DNA from: an uncultured Ilumatobacter sp.
Lineage (GTDB): Bacteria; Actinomycetota; Acidimicrobiia; Acidimicrobiales; Ilumatobacteraceae
Assembly (NCBI GenBank): GCA_938091165.1
Contig: CALKNK010000032.1
Coordinates: 1 to 37,965 of the forward strand
Length of the DNA: 37,965 nt
Direction of reading: 5' to 3'
Positions 9,140 through 17,059 of this stretch are shown here, one piece after another (positions within the stretch are counted from its first letter, which is position 1; every line of letters begins with the position of its first letter). The notes below the pieces were generated by a model, which was given only the letters and a program-made list of their open reading frames with translations, ran no database searches and had not been told where the DNA came from. The position numbers were made by a program, and so were the translations under genes.

Positions 9140-9835
9140 ATGCCTCCCCACGAAATCCCCCACGAAATCCCACACGACGATGTGCCGTACGATTCGGCTT
9201 CGCCCAATCCTGCCGATCCGGAGGCGCGGCGAGCGCTGCGCGTCGGCATTGGCGGCCCTGTCGGCTCGGGCAAGACCACGCTCGTCGGCGCCCTGTGCGC
9301 GCTCCTGCGTGACGAACTGTCGTTGGTTGTCGTGACCAACGACATCTTCACTTCCGAAGACGCCGATGCGCTGCGCGAGGCGGCGGTGTTGCCAACGGAA
9401 CGCATCGTCGCGGTCGAGACCGGCTGCTGTCCGCACACAGCAATCCGCGATGACATTGCTGCCAACCTCGACGCGGTTGAACAGCTCGAGGTGCTCCACG
9501 GCGATGTCGATCTCACCTTTGTTGAGTCAGGTGGTGACAACCTCACAGCGATCTTCAGTCGGGGCCTTGTCGACGTGCAGATCTTCGTCCTCGACACCGC
9601 TGGTGGCGATGATGTTCCACGCAAGGGTGGTCCCGGTGTCGCGATGGCCGATCTGTTGGTGATCAACAAGGTTGACCTTGCGCCGTACGTCGGCTCCGAC
9701 GTCGACCGGATGTTGAGCGATGCGCGGGAGCGCCGCGACGGCAAGCCGGTCTTTTCGACGTCACTCGTCGACGCGTCTGGGGCGGCTGAGGTTGCAGGTT
9801 GGATCACTGCGCGGATCGCAGCGCGCTCGACGTGA
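9140..9835 (+). CDS. ureG: urease accessory GTPase UreG with short His-rich tail
   Basis: UreG hydrolyses GTP to drive nickel insertion into urease. The P-loop GGPVGSGKTT lies at residues 38-47, the metal-binding C97-P98-H99 motif in ETGCCPHTAIRDD, and the base-recognition NKVD in LLVINKVDLAPYVG. I place the start at ATG 9140, preceded by AAAAGAGA, rather than at an upstream TTG inside ureF. The protein is then 231 residues long. Its first 14 residues include HEIPHEIPH, made by two 12-base near repeats, with H4, H8 and H12 in regular spacing. No ureE is present, so this tail may help hold nickel; that is inference. Confidence 0.95.
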   Translation: MPPHEIPHEIPHDDVPYDSASPNPADPEARRALRVGIGGPVGSGKTTLVGALCALLRDELSLVVVTNDIFTSEDADALREAAVLPTERIVAVETGCCPHTAIRDDIAANLDAVEQLEVLHGDVDLTFVESGGDNLTAIFSRGLVDVQIFVLDTAGGDDVPRKGGPGVAMADLLVINKVDLAPYVGSDVDRMLSDARERRDGKPVFSTSLVDASGAAEVAGWITARIAARST

Positions 9836-10557
9836 AGGCACAGGGCTCGATGGTCGTCGCCGGCGGCGACGGCACTCGCAAGTCGACGCTGCGGTCGGCG
9901 CATTCTGAACCACCGTTCAGTATCCGACAGTGCGGCGAACGGATCCTGGTCGCGGCATCTGCGGCCGCCCCGGTTGGCGGGGACGAACTTTCACTGAACA
10001 TCGCTGTGCTCGCCGGTGCACGTGCCGACATCGGCACCGTTGCGGCGACTCTCGCGCTGCCCGGGCCCACAGGTGCACCGTCGTCGATGTCAATGCAGTG
10101 CACGATTGGGATGGACGCGCACCTTGACTGGATTGGTGAACCGACGGTCTCGGTCGTCGGTTCGGACCACACGATCACCACGGTGGTGGATCTTGACGAA
10201 ACAGCGACCTGCCGAGTGGTCGAAGAGGTCTCGCTCGGCCGTTCAGGTGAGCCGTCGGGGCGACTGCAATTGGTGTTGCGCGTCAGGCGCGCCGGTCGAC
10301 CCCTTGTCCACCATGCAGAAGAGTTTGGGCCGAACGTTGCTGGCGCCGGAAGTGTTGTCTCCACCGGTGGGGCGCGGCACCTGCTGTCGGAAGTTCTGGT
10401 GGGCGTCGACGCTGGTAAGTCCCGCGTCTCGATGTCTCCAACTTGTCGTGCCGCGTGGTTGCCCGTTGCGGCTGACGCTGTGGTGATCCTCGCGGTCGGC
10501 GCGGATCGGCCGTCCGTACGCTCCGCTGTCGCCGACCTCCGGCGTGGTCCAGTTTGA
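9832..10557 (+). CDS. ureD: urease accessory protein UreD (UreH)
   Basis: The frame encodes a UreD-like scaffold protein that binds apo-urease before UreF and UreG. Conservation in this family is low. The recognisable parts are QCGERILVAASAAAPVGGDELSLNIAV, matching the family's G.DEL...V stretch, and the late SPTCRAAWLPVAADA region. The start is uncertain: GTG at 9832 overlaps the ureG stop as GTGA (241 residues), ATG at 9850 is the alternative, and a TTG at 9799 would extend further. Position as the last gene of ureABCFGD supports the call. Confidence 0.82.
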   Translation: MKAQGSMVVAGGDGTRKSTLRSAHSEPPFSIRQCGERILVAASAAAPVGGDELSLNIAVLAGARADIGTVAATLALPGPTGAPSSMSMQCTIGMDAHLDWIGEPTVSVVGSDHTITTVVDLDETATCRVVEEVSLGRSGEPSGRLQLVLRVRRAGRPLVHHAEEFGPNVAGAGSVVSTGGARHLLSEVLVGVDAGKSRVSMSPTCRAAWLPVAADAVVILAVGADRPSVRSAVADLRRGPV

Positions 10558-10585
10558 CGCTCGTTTGATCTGTTCGAGTTCTGGA

Positions 10586-11113
10586 CTACTCGATGGTCCA
10601 GCCCTCGGGCAGCGGAGTGTCACCGATGACTTCGTGGGTTTCTTCGTCGACTTCGACGCCGTCGAGGTGCGCCCACAGCATGACCTGGTTGCCCCACGGG
10701 TCCATGAATGACGCGTTGGCACCACCGAACTCGGTCCAGAAGTGATCGCGCCAGAGCTCGGTGCCGCCGAGGCGGACCGCAGCTTCGAGGATGCGCTCGA
10801 ATGAATCGTCGTCGCTGACGAGAATCCAGGGTCGCACAGTCCGGCCACCGGGGTTGAGGTTGGTCGGTTCTTGCGGAGCGCTCGGAGGGCGTGGGCGCAT
10901 GTCGGCGGAGTTCGAGATGCCCATGTGGAAGTTGCCGCTTGGCCCTTGCGAGCCATCATCGATCTTCTGATTCTGGCCAGGAACGATCCGAGCAAAGGTG
11001 TCGGCGATGCGGTCTTCGATCTCCCAGTTGAAAACCTCGGCGTAGAAGGCGCGCGCGGCGTTGACGTCATCAGACGGGAAGTCGACGAAGACGAGCGTGT
11101 TTGGATAGGTCAT
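10586..11113 (-). CDS. VOC (glyoxalase/bleomycin-resistance) family protein
   Basis: This 175-residue protein has the paired beta-alpha-beta-beta-beta pattern of the VOC superfamily, with the N-terminal LVFVDFPSDDVNAARAFYAEVF typical of its glyoxalase-like members and a C-terminal ASFMDPWGNQVMLW module. The ATG at 11113 has a strong AAGGGGG ribosome site. An upstream start would read through the intergenic operator and is unlikely. It is divergent from the first Rieske gene, and the GntR-type site at 11154 lies between the two. The substrate is unknown; an isomerase or a carrier of an unstable intermediate is possible. Confidence 0.75.
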   Translation of the reverse strand: MTYPNTLVFVDFPSDDVNAARAFYAEVFNWEIEDRIADTFARIVPGQNQKIDDGSQGPSGNFHMGISNSADMRPRPPSAPQEPTNLNPGGRTVRPWILVSDDDSFERILEAAVRLGGTELWRDHFWTEFGGANASFMDPWGNQVMLWAHLDGVEVDEETHEVIGDTPLPEGWTIE

Positions 11114-11153
11114 GGTGCCCCCTTGAACAGATGTGAGCCCCCAAACTAGCCTG

Positions 11154-11172
11154 TGGTCTGATGGTCTTACCA
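11154..11172. promoter_or_regulatory. FadR-type GntR operator, copy 2 (Rieske gene / VOC gene)
   Basis: The site reads TGGTCTGATGGTCTTACCA, identical over all 19 bases to the copy at 13421 and differing at three positions from the one at 4998. The palindromic core TGGT-CTT-ACCA spans 11162-11172, with an extra TGGTC eight bases upstream. It lies between the divergent VOC and Rieske genes and ends six bases before the preferred Rieske start. Confidence 0.78.
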
Positions 11173-11178
11173 CTTGGA

Positions 11179-12366
11179 ATGTCGCTGGAAACTCTCCGCA
11201 AGTCGAGCGGAACGTTCGAAACTGCCGTTGGCCTGCCGCCAGAGGTGTATTCCGATGCTGAGTTCCACCGCTTTGAAATGGATGCCGTGTTCGGATCCGA
11301 ATGGTTGTGCGTCGGCCGTCAAGAACAGATTCCGACCGTCGGTGACTACCTGTCTGTCACACGTGCAGGCGAGCCACTCATCGTCGCCCGGTCGAGCGAC
11401 GGATCCATCCGGGTCATGTCGGCGGTATGTCAGCACCGGGCGATGTGCCTGACTGCATCGGTTGACCGGTCCGACGAGGACATGCTCGACCCGCCCGACC
11501 TCCAGTCTGGCTCCGGCCGCACGTTCAGATGCCCCTACCACTACTGGGTGTATGACCTCGATGGGCAGTTGGTCGGCGCGCCGGAGATGAGCAAGACCAC
11601 CGGCTTCGACATGGCCGACGTGCAGTTGCCGAGTCTTCCCGTCGAGATCTGGAATGGGTTCATCTTCACGAACTTCGACTCAGCCGCAGCACCGCTCGCC
11701 CCGCGACTCGCCAAGCTCGACGAGGTGTTGGCGAACTACCACGTCGAGTCGCTGGTGACCGTCGATCCCGTCACGATCCCGGACGTTCCGTTCAACTGGA
11801 AGATCATGGTTGAGAACTTCATGGAGATGTACCACCAGAGCCGTCTCCATCATGGCATCCATGACTTCGCCCCGTCCTCTGGTGCCTCGTACGCCGACTA
11901 TGCAGCTGGGGACGGCGCGATGTTTGGCTACAGCGAGACGCTCGAACCCGATGGCGGATTCAACCCGACCATGCAGGCGCTCTTTCCGCCTCTGCCTGGG
12001 ATCACCATGCAAGATCGCCAGCGCATCGTCTTCGCCCTGGTGGCTCCCTCGCTCCTCATGGGCTTCCAGTCAGATTCGGCGTTCTGGTTCTATGTCGATC
12101 CCACCGGTCCAACGACGCACGCGCTGAGCATGGCCTACATCTTTCCTGAGTCGACCGTTGAGTTGCCCGATTTCGGCGAAACACTCGAGGAGGCGATTGC
12201 GGGTGTATCGACATTCAACCGACAGGACATGCCGACAAATGTGGCCACGCAGCTCGGCATGCAGTCGAGGTTCGCGCCTCGCGGTCGCTATTCCTGGCAA
12301 GAGGGTGTGCTCGCCCAGTTCAACTCCTGGCTTGTCGATCGCTACGCGGCCGCAGCGGGCGAGTGA
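11179..12366 (+). CDS. Rieske ring-hydroxylating oxygenase, alpha subunit (GbcA/choline-monooxygenase-like)
   Basis: This 395-residue oxygenase carries a 2Fe-2S Rieske centre (C84-x-H86 and C118-x2-H121, in RCPYHYW) and a mononuclear iron site in ENFMEMYHQSRLH, giving H219 and H224. The bridging acid is E216 rather than the aspartate of naphthalene-type enzymes, as in choline and betaine oxygenases. The 31 residues between the two Rieske half-motifs exceed the usual 15-17. The ATG at 11161 lies inside the operator, so I start at ATG 11179. No ferredoxin or reductase partner is nearby. N-demethylation or ring hydroxylation of a nitrogenous compound is plausible but unproven. Confidence 0.88.
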   Translation: MSLETLRKSSGTFETAVGLPPEVYSDAEFHRFEMDAVFGSEWLCVGRQEQIPTVGDYLSVTRAGEPLIVARSSDGSIRVMSAVCQHRAMCLTASVDRSDEDMLDPPDLQSGSGRTFRCPYHYWVYDLDGQLVGAPEMSKTTGFDMADVQLPSLPVEIWNGFIFTNFDSAAAPLAPRLAKLDEVLANYHVESLVTVDPVTIPDVPFNWKIMVENFMEMYHQSRLHHGIHDFAPSSGASYADYAAGDGAMFGYSETLEPDGGFNPTMQALFPPLPGITMQDRQRIVFALVAPSLLMGFQSDSAFWFYVDPTGPTTHALSMAYIFPESTVELPDFGETLEEAIAGVSTFNRQDMPTNVATQLGMQSRFAPRGRYSWQEGVLAQFNSWLVDRYAAAAGE

Positions 12367-12369
12367 CGC

Positions 12370-13359
12370 TCAGCTCGGTGGATTGATCATGGCGCTGTAG
12401 CGGCGCCGCCACTCGAGCGACGCCTTGTCGGATTGAACGTCAACCAGTGCGCCGCGTTCGAGGGACAGTTCGCCGGAGAGTCGTTCGAGCATCTGGCGGT
12501 CTTCTCGGGCGACCTGCTGCTCGAAATCTACGATGTCCTGCCCCGATTCGGATACGTCGTCGTTGCGCCACAGCACGAAGGTGAAGTAGCTCCGCTGAGC
12601 ACTGATGGGGGAGGCGGTCATGAACAGGGTCTGTTCGATGCCGTTCTCGTATGACATGGTGCTGCGCACTGAGAACGGGAGAGCGAATCCTGTCGACATG
12701 TCGAGTTGGATGATGTCGTCGCCACCGCCCGACATCGACTTCGCCTCTCCTTCGTTGTTGACGGTGACCGAGTAGGCATAGCCGTAGAAGGTGTCGTCGA
12801 GTTGCTCGAGTGTGAACTTCGGGACGATCTGTTCCTGCTCGCGTCCGAACGTTCCGGCGTGCGTGTACGGAAAGTGCGCGACGTCGAGCATGTTGTCGAT
12901 CATGCGTGTCACCGAGCAGTTCCAGACCTCCATCGAGGTGTTGAGGCGTGTGAACGAGCTGTTGTCGTCGACCCCGAGGTACGGAATAGATTGTGCCGGT
13001 TCACCTGGGCAGAACCAGACGAGTCCATACTGCTCGGCGACCGACAATGGACTCAGATGGGCAGCGGGTGCGATGGCGGCGTGCGGGCCGGACGACGGAA
13101 CGCTGACGCATCGGCCGGCGTCTCCGAACGTCCAGCCGTGGTACGGGCATTGGAGGCAGCCGTCGGTGACGGTGCCTAGTGAGAGCTTGGCCTCACGATG
13201 CGTACACCGATCGGCCGCGGCGATGAGCACCCCATCGGCCCCCCGCCACAGGACGTACGCAACATCACGTACCTCAATGGGGTACGGGTCATTTCCGATT
13301 GCATCGCTGGTCGCGACGGAATACCAGCAACCGGCCAGTGGATCACTACTCGATGCCAT
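12370..13359 (-). CDS. Rieske [2Fe-2S] oxygenase, VanA/demethylase-like
   Basis: This 329-residue protein resembles the short Rieske oxygenases that demethylate aromatic or heterocyclic compounds (VanA, NdmA-like). The cluster ligands are C52-x-H54 and C71-x2-H74 (CPYHGW) with normal spacing. The iron site is D159-x2-H162-x4-H167 in LDVAHFPYTH. The ATG is preceded by AAGGGGTTATACG. It is convergent with the other Rieske gene, with three bases between the two stop codons, and divergent from the MDR gene with operator copy 3 between them. An electron-transfer partner must be supplied from elsewhere. Family is firm; substrate is inference only. Confidence 0.88.
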   Translation of the reverse strand: MASSSDPLAGCWYSVATSDAIGNDPYPIEVRDVAYVLWRGADGVLIAAADRCTHREAKLSLGTVTDGCLQCPYHGWTFGDAGRCVSVPSSGPHAAIAPAAHLSPLSVAEQYGLVWFCPGEPAQSIPYLGVDDNSSFTRLNTSMEVWNCSVTRMIDNMLDVAHFPYTHAGTFGREQEQIVPKFTLEQLDDTFYGYAYSVTVNNEGEAKSMSGGGDDIIQLDMSTGFALPFSVRSTMSYENGIEQTLFMTASPISAQRSYFTFVLWRNDDVSESGQDIVDFEQQVAREDRQMLERLSGELSLERGALVDVQSDKASLEWRRRYSAMINPPS

Positions 13360-13420
13360 CGTATAACCCCTTCATCGTTGAGATAACGAAGCCGTCGTTT
13401 GTGCACAGTTTCGCGTCTGG

Positions 13421-13439
13421 TGGTCTGATGGTCTTACCA
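13421..13439. promoter_or_regulatory. FadR-type GntR operator, copy 3 (Rieske / MDR divergent promoter)
   Basis: The sequence TGGTCTGATGGTCTTACCA is a perfect repeat of copy 2. It sits in the 140-base divergent region, 61 bases from the Rieske start on the left and 60 bases from the MDR start on the right, so it could control both directions. Confidence 0.78.
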
Positions 13440-13499
13440 TAGAGTGATAGATCAAAAGAGCACAACAAGACGGTCCTGAGCGGCGAACGGAGATCACCA

Positions 13500-14534
13500 A
13501 TGAAAGCGATGTTGTACTACGAGGTTGGGGGACCTGAGGTTTTTCAATACACCGATGTCGCGGATCCCGAACCGGGCGCAGGAGACGTGATTGTCGACGT
13601 GGGCGCCACGTCGCTCAATCGGCTTGATCTGGTCCAGCGCAATGGTTGGTTTCAGATGCCTGGTTTTGCTTTGCCGCACATCGCTGGGATGGACGTGGCT
13701 GGAACCGTGTCGGCTGTGGGGGCGGGCGTCACTTCGGTCGCTATCGGGGACCGTGTAGTGGTTGATCCGTCGCTCGCAGGCGTCGCGGATGACTCGAAGT
13801 TGGCCGGACTGGGTGACCTCTACGGCGATCTTGGTGTGATTGGCGCCACGGTTGACGGCGGCTACGCCGAGAAGTGTCTCGCTCCCGCCTCGCATGTCTA
13901 TGCGATCCCAGACACGATGTCGTTTGAGCACGCCGCAACCTTTCCCACCGCCTACCTGACAGCGGCGCACGCACTGTTTGACGTCGGCGAACTCCAGTCC
14001 GGCGAGACCGTGATGATCCATGCTGCAGGTTCTGGGGTATCGACCGCAGGCATCCAGCTCGCGAAGCAGGCGGGCGCGACGGTGCTCGCGACTGCTGGGA
14101 CCGACGAAAAGTGTGAACGCGCCCTTGCGCTCGGCGCAGACCACGTCGCCAATAACCGGACCACTGATGTGGCTGGCTTCGCCCGGGAAGTCACCGCGGG
14201 CGTTGGCGTTAACATGGTTTTCGACCACGTAGGCACTGCTCTCTTTGGACCGTCGCTCTTCGCGATCGGCGTTCGCGGTCGTCTCGTCAACTGCGGGAAC
14301 TCTTCTGGTGACGAGGCGACAATTCCTTCGCTCGGATACTTGTTCCACTCAGGGATCAGAATCCTCGGGTCTGATCCGTATCGGCCCGAAGAGTTCGGCC
14401 CTGTCTGGAATACGTTCTGCAGCTCCGACTTTGAAGTTGCGATTGACTCTGAGTTTGCGCTCACTGATGCGGCAGAAGCGCAGGACAAGATGATGCAGAG
14501 CGACTTCTTCGGCAAGATCATCTTGCGGCCATAG
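13500..14534 (+). CDS. MDR-superfamily NADPH:quinone reductase-like oxidoreductase
   Basis: This 344-residue medium-chain dehydrogenase/reductase has an N-terminal GroES-like domain (IAGMDVAGTVSAVGAGV at about 62-78) and a nucleotide-binding domain with AAGSGVSTAGIQLAK at about 175-189. The cysteine ligands of structural and catalytic zinc are missing, which places it with the zinc-free quinone or enoyl reductases. The gene starts 60 bases after operator copy 3 and is followed by the methyltransferase and amidohydrolase genes with short or overlapping junctions, so it probably opens that operon. Confidence 0.85.
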   Translation: MKAMLYYEVGGPEVFQYTDVADPEPGAGDVIVDVGATSLNRLDLVQRNGWFQMPGFALPHIAGMDVAGTVSAVGAGVTSVAIGDRVVVDPSLAGVADDSKLAGLGDLYGDLGVIGATVDGGYAEKCLAPASHVYAIPDTMSFEHAATFPTAYLTAAHALFDVGELQSGETVMIHAAGSGVSTAGIQLAKQAGATVLATAGTDEKCERALALGADHVANNRTTDVAGFAREVTAGVGVNMVFDHVGTALFGPSLFAIGVRGRLVNCGNSSGDEATIPSLGYLFHSGIRILGSDPYRPEEFGPVWNTFCSSDFEVAIDSEFALTDAAEAQDKMMQSDFFGKIILRP

Positions 14535-14549
14535 GCCGAACAAGCAGTC

Positions 14550-15647
14550 ATGTTCGAACCTCGCGATGCCCCGTATCCGGAGCTGAAGAAAACCCACACC
14601 ATGGCCCATAAGGGCCGACCATGGACCGACTACAAACCACCTCCAGCTGCGCCGGTCTGGGCCGCTATCGAGGGGCTTGGTCGCTACTACATTTTATTGG
14701 CTGCACTTGAGCTCAACGTGTTCGACACATTGCAAACGCTGGGACCTTCTCGGGTTGAAGTAGTCGCCGAAACGCTGGGCGCGCCGGTCGACCACGTTCG
14801 GTCGCTCCTCGACGGAGTGGTCGCCCTTGAGCTACTCGACCAGTTCGCCGACATCTATGAGCTCAACGATGCGGCGAAGCGTTACCTGGTGTCAGACAGT
14901 CCAGCGTCGATGGCGGAACTCATTCCGGTAGCACCCGGACCGCACGAGAACTGGACGGAATTGGCCGACACCGTGCGCAACGGACGGCCTTCGTCGCCGA
15001 TCGAAGACGATGCTGCAGCCTTTTATATCCCGTTGGTTGAGGGCACCTTCACGACTATGTTCCGATGCGCCACCCGAGCAGATCTAAAGATCCGGTATTC
15101 AGCAATGCGTGCGCCAAAAATCCTTGACCTCGGGGCGGGTGGCGCTCCCTGGGCAATCGCGATGTTGAACGGCTGCCCCGACGGTACGGCCGTGGTCAAT
15201 GACTTGCCGGGCGTGATCGACGTTGCGACGGCGAAGACCGCTGAGCACGAGGTCGCCGAACGATGCGAGTTTCGCCCTGGCGATTTCCACTCCATCGACA
15301 TCGAGCCAGACATGTACGACATTGTTGTGCTCGGACATATCTGTCGAACCGAAGGAGCAGCGGGAGCCCAACATTTGATTGCCCGAGCTTTCGAAGCGCT
15401 GAAGCCTGAAGGTCGGCTGATCCTTGCTGACTACTTCCCTGACATCGAGCGCAAGTTCAACCCGCACGCTGTGATCATGGGAACGACCATGATGGCTAGC
15501 ACTGAGAAGGGTCTCTGCTTCACGCATCAGCAATTCTCAGAATGGATCCGAGCAGCTGGCTTTGTCGAGCTTCGCCTTGTCGAACCCATTGGCTTTCAAC
15601 AGAGCTTCGTCGCCACGAAACCGCGAAACACCGGAGGAACACCATGA
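14550..15647 (+). CDS. SAM-dependent methyltransferase, O-methyltransferase family 2-like
   Basis: The 365-residue product has a winged-helix dimerisation domain in its first half (YYILLAALELNVFDTL, then VAETLGAPVDHVRSLLDGVVALELL) and a Rossmann-type SAM domain with ILDLGAGGAPWAIAM from about residue 190. A later motif is ALKPEGRLILADYFPD. Known relatives methylate hydroxyl groups of small metabolites. ATG 14550 is kept as start, but ATG 14601 (MAHKGRPW) is possible. Its stop overlaps the next gene's start (ATGA). A role inside a degradation cluster is unusual; it might transfer a methyl group off or onto the pathway intermediate. Confidence 0.8.
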   Translation: MFEPRDAPYPELKKTHTMAHKGRPWTDYKPPPAAPVWAAIEGLGRYYILLAALELNVFDTLQTLGPSRVEVVAETLGAPVDHVRSLLDGVVALELLDQFADIYELNDAAKRYLVSDSPASMAELIPVAPGPHENWTELADTVRNGRPSSPIEDDAAAFYIPLVEGTFTTMFRCATRADLKIRYSAMRAPKILDLGAGGAPWAIAMLNGCPDGTAVVNDLPGVIDVATAKTAEHEVAERCEFRPGDFHSIDIEPDMYDIVVLGHICRTEGAAGAQHLIARAFEALKPEGRLILADYFPDIERKFNPHAVIMGTTMMASTEKGLCFTHQQFSEWIRAAGFVELRLVEPIGFQQSFVATKPRNTGGTP

Positions 15648-17032
15648 CCGAACAGATCGACACTCTTATTGTGGGCAGTCACGTCGTGACAATGAACGCC
15701 ACTCGCGACGTCATCCGTCACGGTGCGGTGGCAGTGCGTGGCAACCAAATCGTCGACGTCGGCAAACAATCTGACCTTGAAGCGCTGTACACCGCAACAG
15801 CCACGGTGGGCGGTGACCGTTTCGTCGTAACGCCTGGGATGGTGAACACCCACATACATGTCACGGGAGAACCGTTGACGCGTGGTTTCGTTCCCGACGA
15901 CACGCCATTTGAAGAGAATGTGTTCATGTGGTTGTGCCCGCTGTACGCCGTGTACACAGCGGAAGAAGAGCGGCTTTCCGCACAGTTGGCGGCGGTCGAG
16001 ATGCTGAAGTCCGGCACAACCACATTCCTTGAGGCGGGCACTATCCGGTTCCTCGATGAGGTCATTGACGGACTTGTTGAGGTCGGTATTCGTGGTCGAG
16101 TTGGCAACTGGATCTGGGACCTGCCGCCGGAGCCCGACGTGTACAAGCAGGACACGGACGCCGCAATCGACATGATGCAAAAGCAACTGGTCGACTACGC
16201 ATCTGTGGCTAACGATCGCCTCGGCACCTGGTCAATTCTCGTCGGCCATACCACCGCATCAGATCCACTTTGGCGAGCTGCGCGCGAGCTGGCGGACGAG
16301 CACGGAACGGGCATGAGCTTTCATATGTCGCCGGCGAAACTTGATCCCGAAGGCTTCATTGCGGAGTTCGGCCAGCGCCCGATGATTCACCTCGCCGAGT
16401 TAGGAATCTTGCGAGACGACGTGGCGATGACGCACTGCGTGCAGATTGATGATCAAGAGCTCGCTGTGATGGCCGAACTTGGTGTCAATGTCGCTCACTG
16501 CCCCACGACTGCTCTGAAGGTGAGTTACGGCGTTACTCAGGTTGGTAAGTTTCCCGAGATGATGCAAATGGGCATCAACGTCAGTATTGGCACTGATGGC
16601 AACAACGCATCCAACTACTCAGACCTGATGCGGGCCACATATCTAGTTGCTGGGCTGTTTAAGGATGCTCGGCAGGATCCACAGATGTTCCCAGCTGAGA
16701 TGGCCTTCGAGATGGCCACCCTCGGCGGCGCCAAGACCATGCAGATGCAGGAGACGATCGGCTCCCTAGAGGTCGGGAAGCGTGCCGACATTGTGCTGCA
16801 CGACACCGACCGGCCCGAGTGGCGTCCGTTGCTCAATGTGGCCAACCAGTTGGTGTGGTCCGCCGACGGCCGGGGCGTGCACACGGTGTTCGTGGATGGC
16901 GTCAAGGTCGTTGAAAATGGCCAGATGACCACGATTGACGAGGGATCGTTTTACAACAGATGTCAGATGGCAGGCGAGGCGATTACTGCACGGTCAGGCC
17001 TGCCTGACAAAGCGAAGTGGCCTGTGCTGTGA
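15644..17032 (+). CDS. amidohydrolase, AtzA/TrzN/SsnA-like
   Basis: This 462-residue metal-dependent hydrolase belongs to the chlorohydrolase/deaminase branch of the amidohydrolase superfamily. The metal ligands are the pair H70/H72 in NTHIHVTGEPL, H227 (SFHMSP), and D318 (GTDGNNAS). H264 (MTHC) and H285 (VAHCPTTALK) are the other conserved histidines. Such enzymes remove amino, chloro or other groups from purines, triazines and related rings. ATG 15644 has a GGAGGA ribosome site and overlaps the methyltransferase stop. The C-terminal EVGKRADIVLHD segment is typical of the family. The exact substrate cannot be predicted. Confidence 0.88.
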   Translation: MTEQIDTLIVGSHVVTMNATRDVIRHGAVAVRGNQIVDVGKQSDLEALYTATATVGGDRFVVTPGMVNTHIHVTGEPLTRGFVPDDTPFEENVFMWLCPLYAVYTAEEERLSAQLAAVEMLKSGTTTFLEAGTIRFLDEVIDGLVEVGIRGRVGNWIWDLPPEPDVYKQDTDAAIDMMQKQLVDYASVANDRLGTWSILVGHTTASDPLWRAARELADEHGTGMSFHMSPAKLDPEGFIAEFGQRPMIHLAELGILRDDVAMTHCVQIDDQELAVMAELGVNVAHCPTTALKVSYGVTQVGKFPEMMQMGINVSIGTDGNNASNYSDLMRATYLVAGLFKDARQDPQMFPAEMAFEMATLGGAKTMQMQETIGSLEVGKRADIVLHDTDRPEWRPLLNVANQLVWSADGRGVHTVFVDGVKVVENGQMTTIDEGSFYNRCQMAGEAITARSGLPDKAKWPVL

Positions 17033-17059
17033 TTTTGACGCTACAGCTGAAGACTTGAA

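Noticed and set aside
11161..11178. ATG 11161 as start of the first Rieske gene
   Set aside because: It lies inside the 19-base operator; ATG 11179 gives the same spacing logic as the formamidase start.
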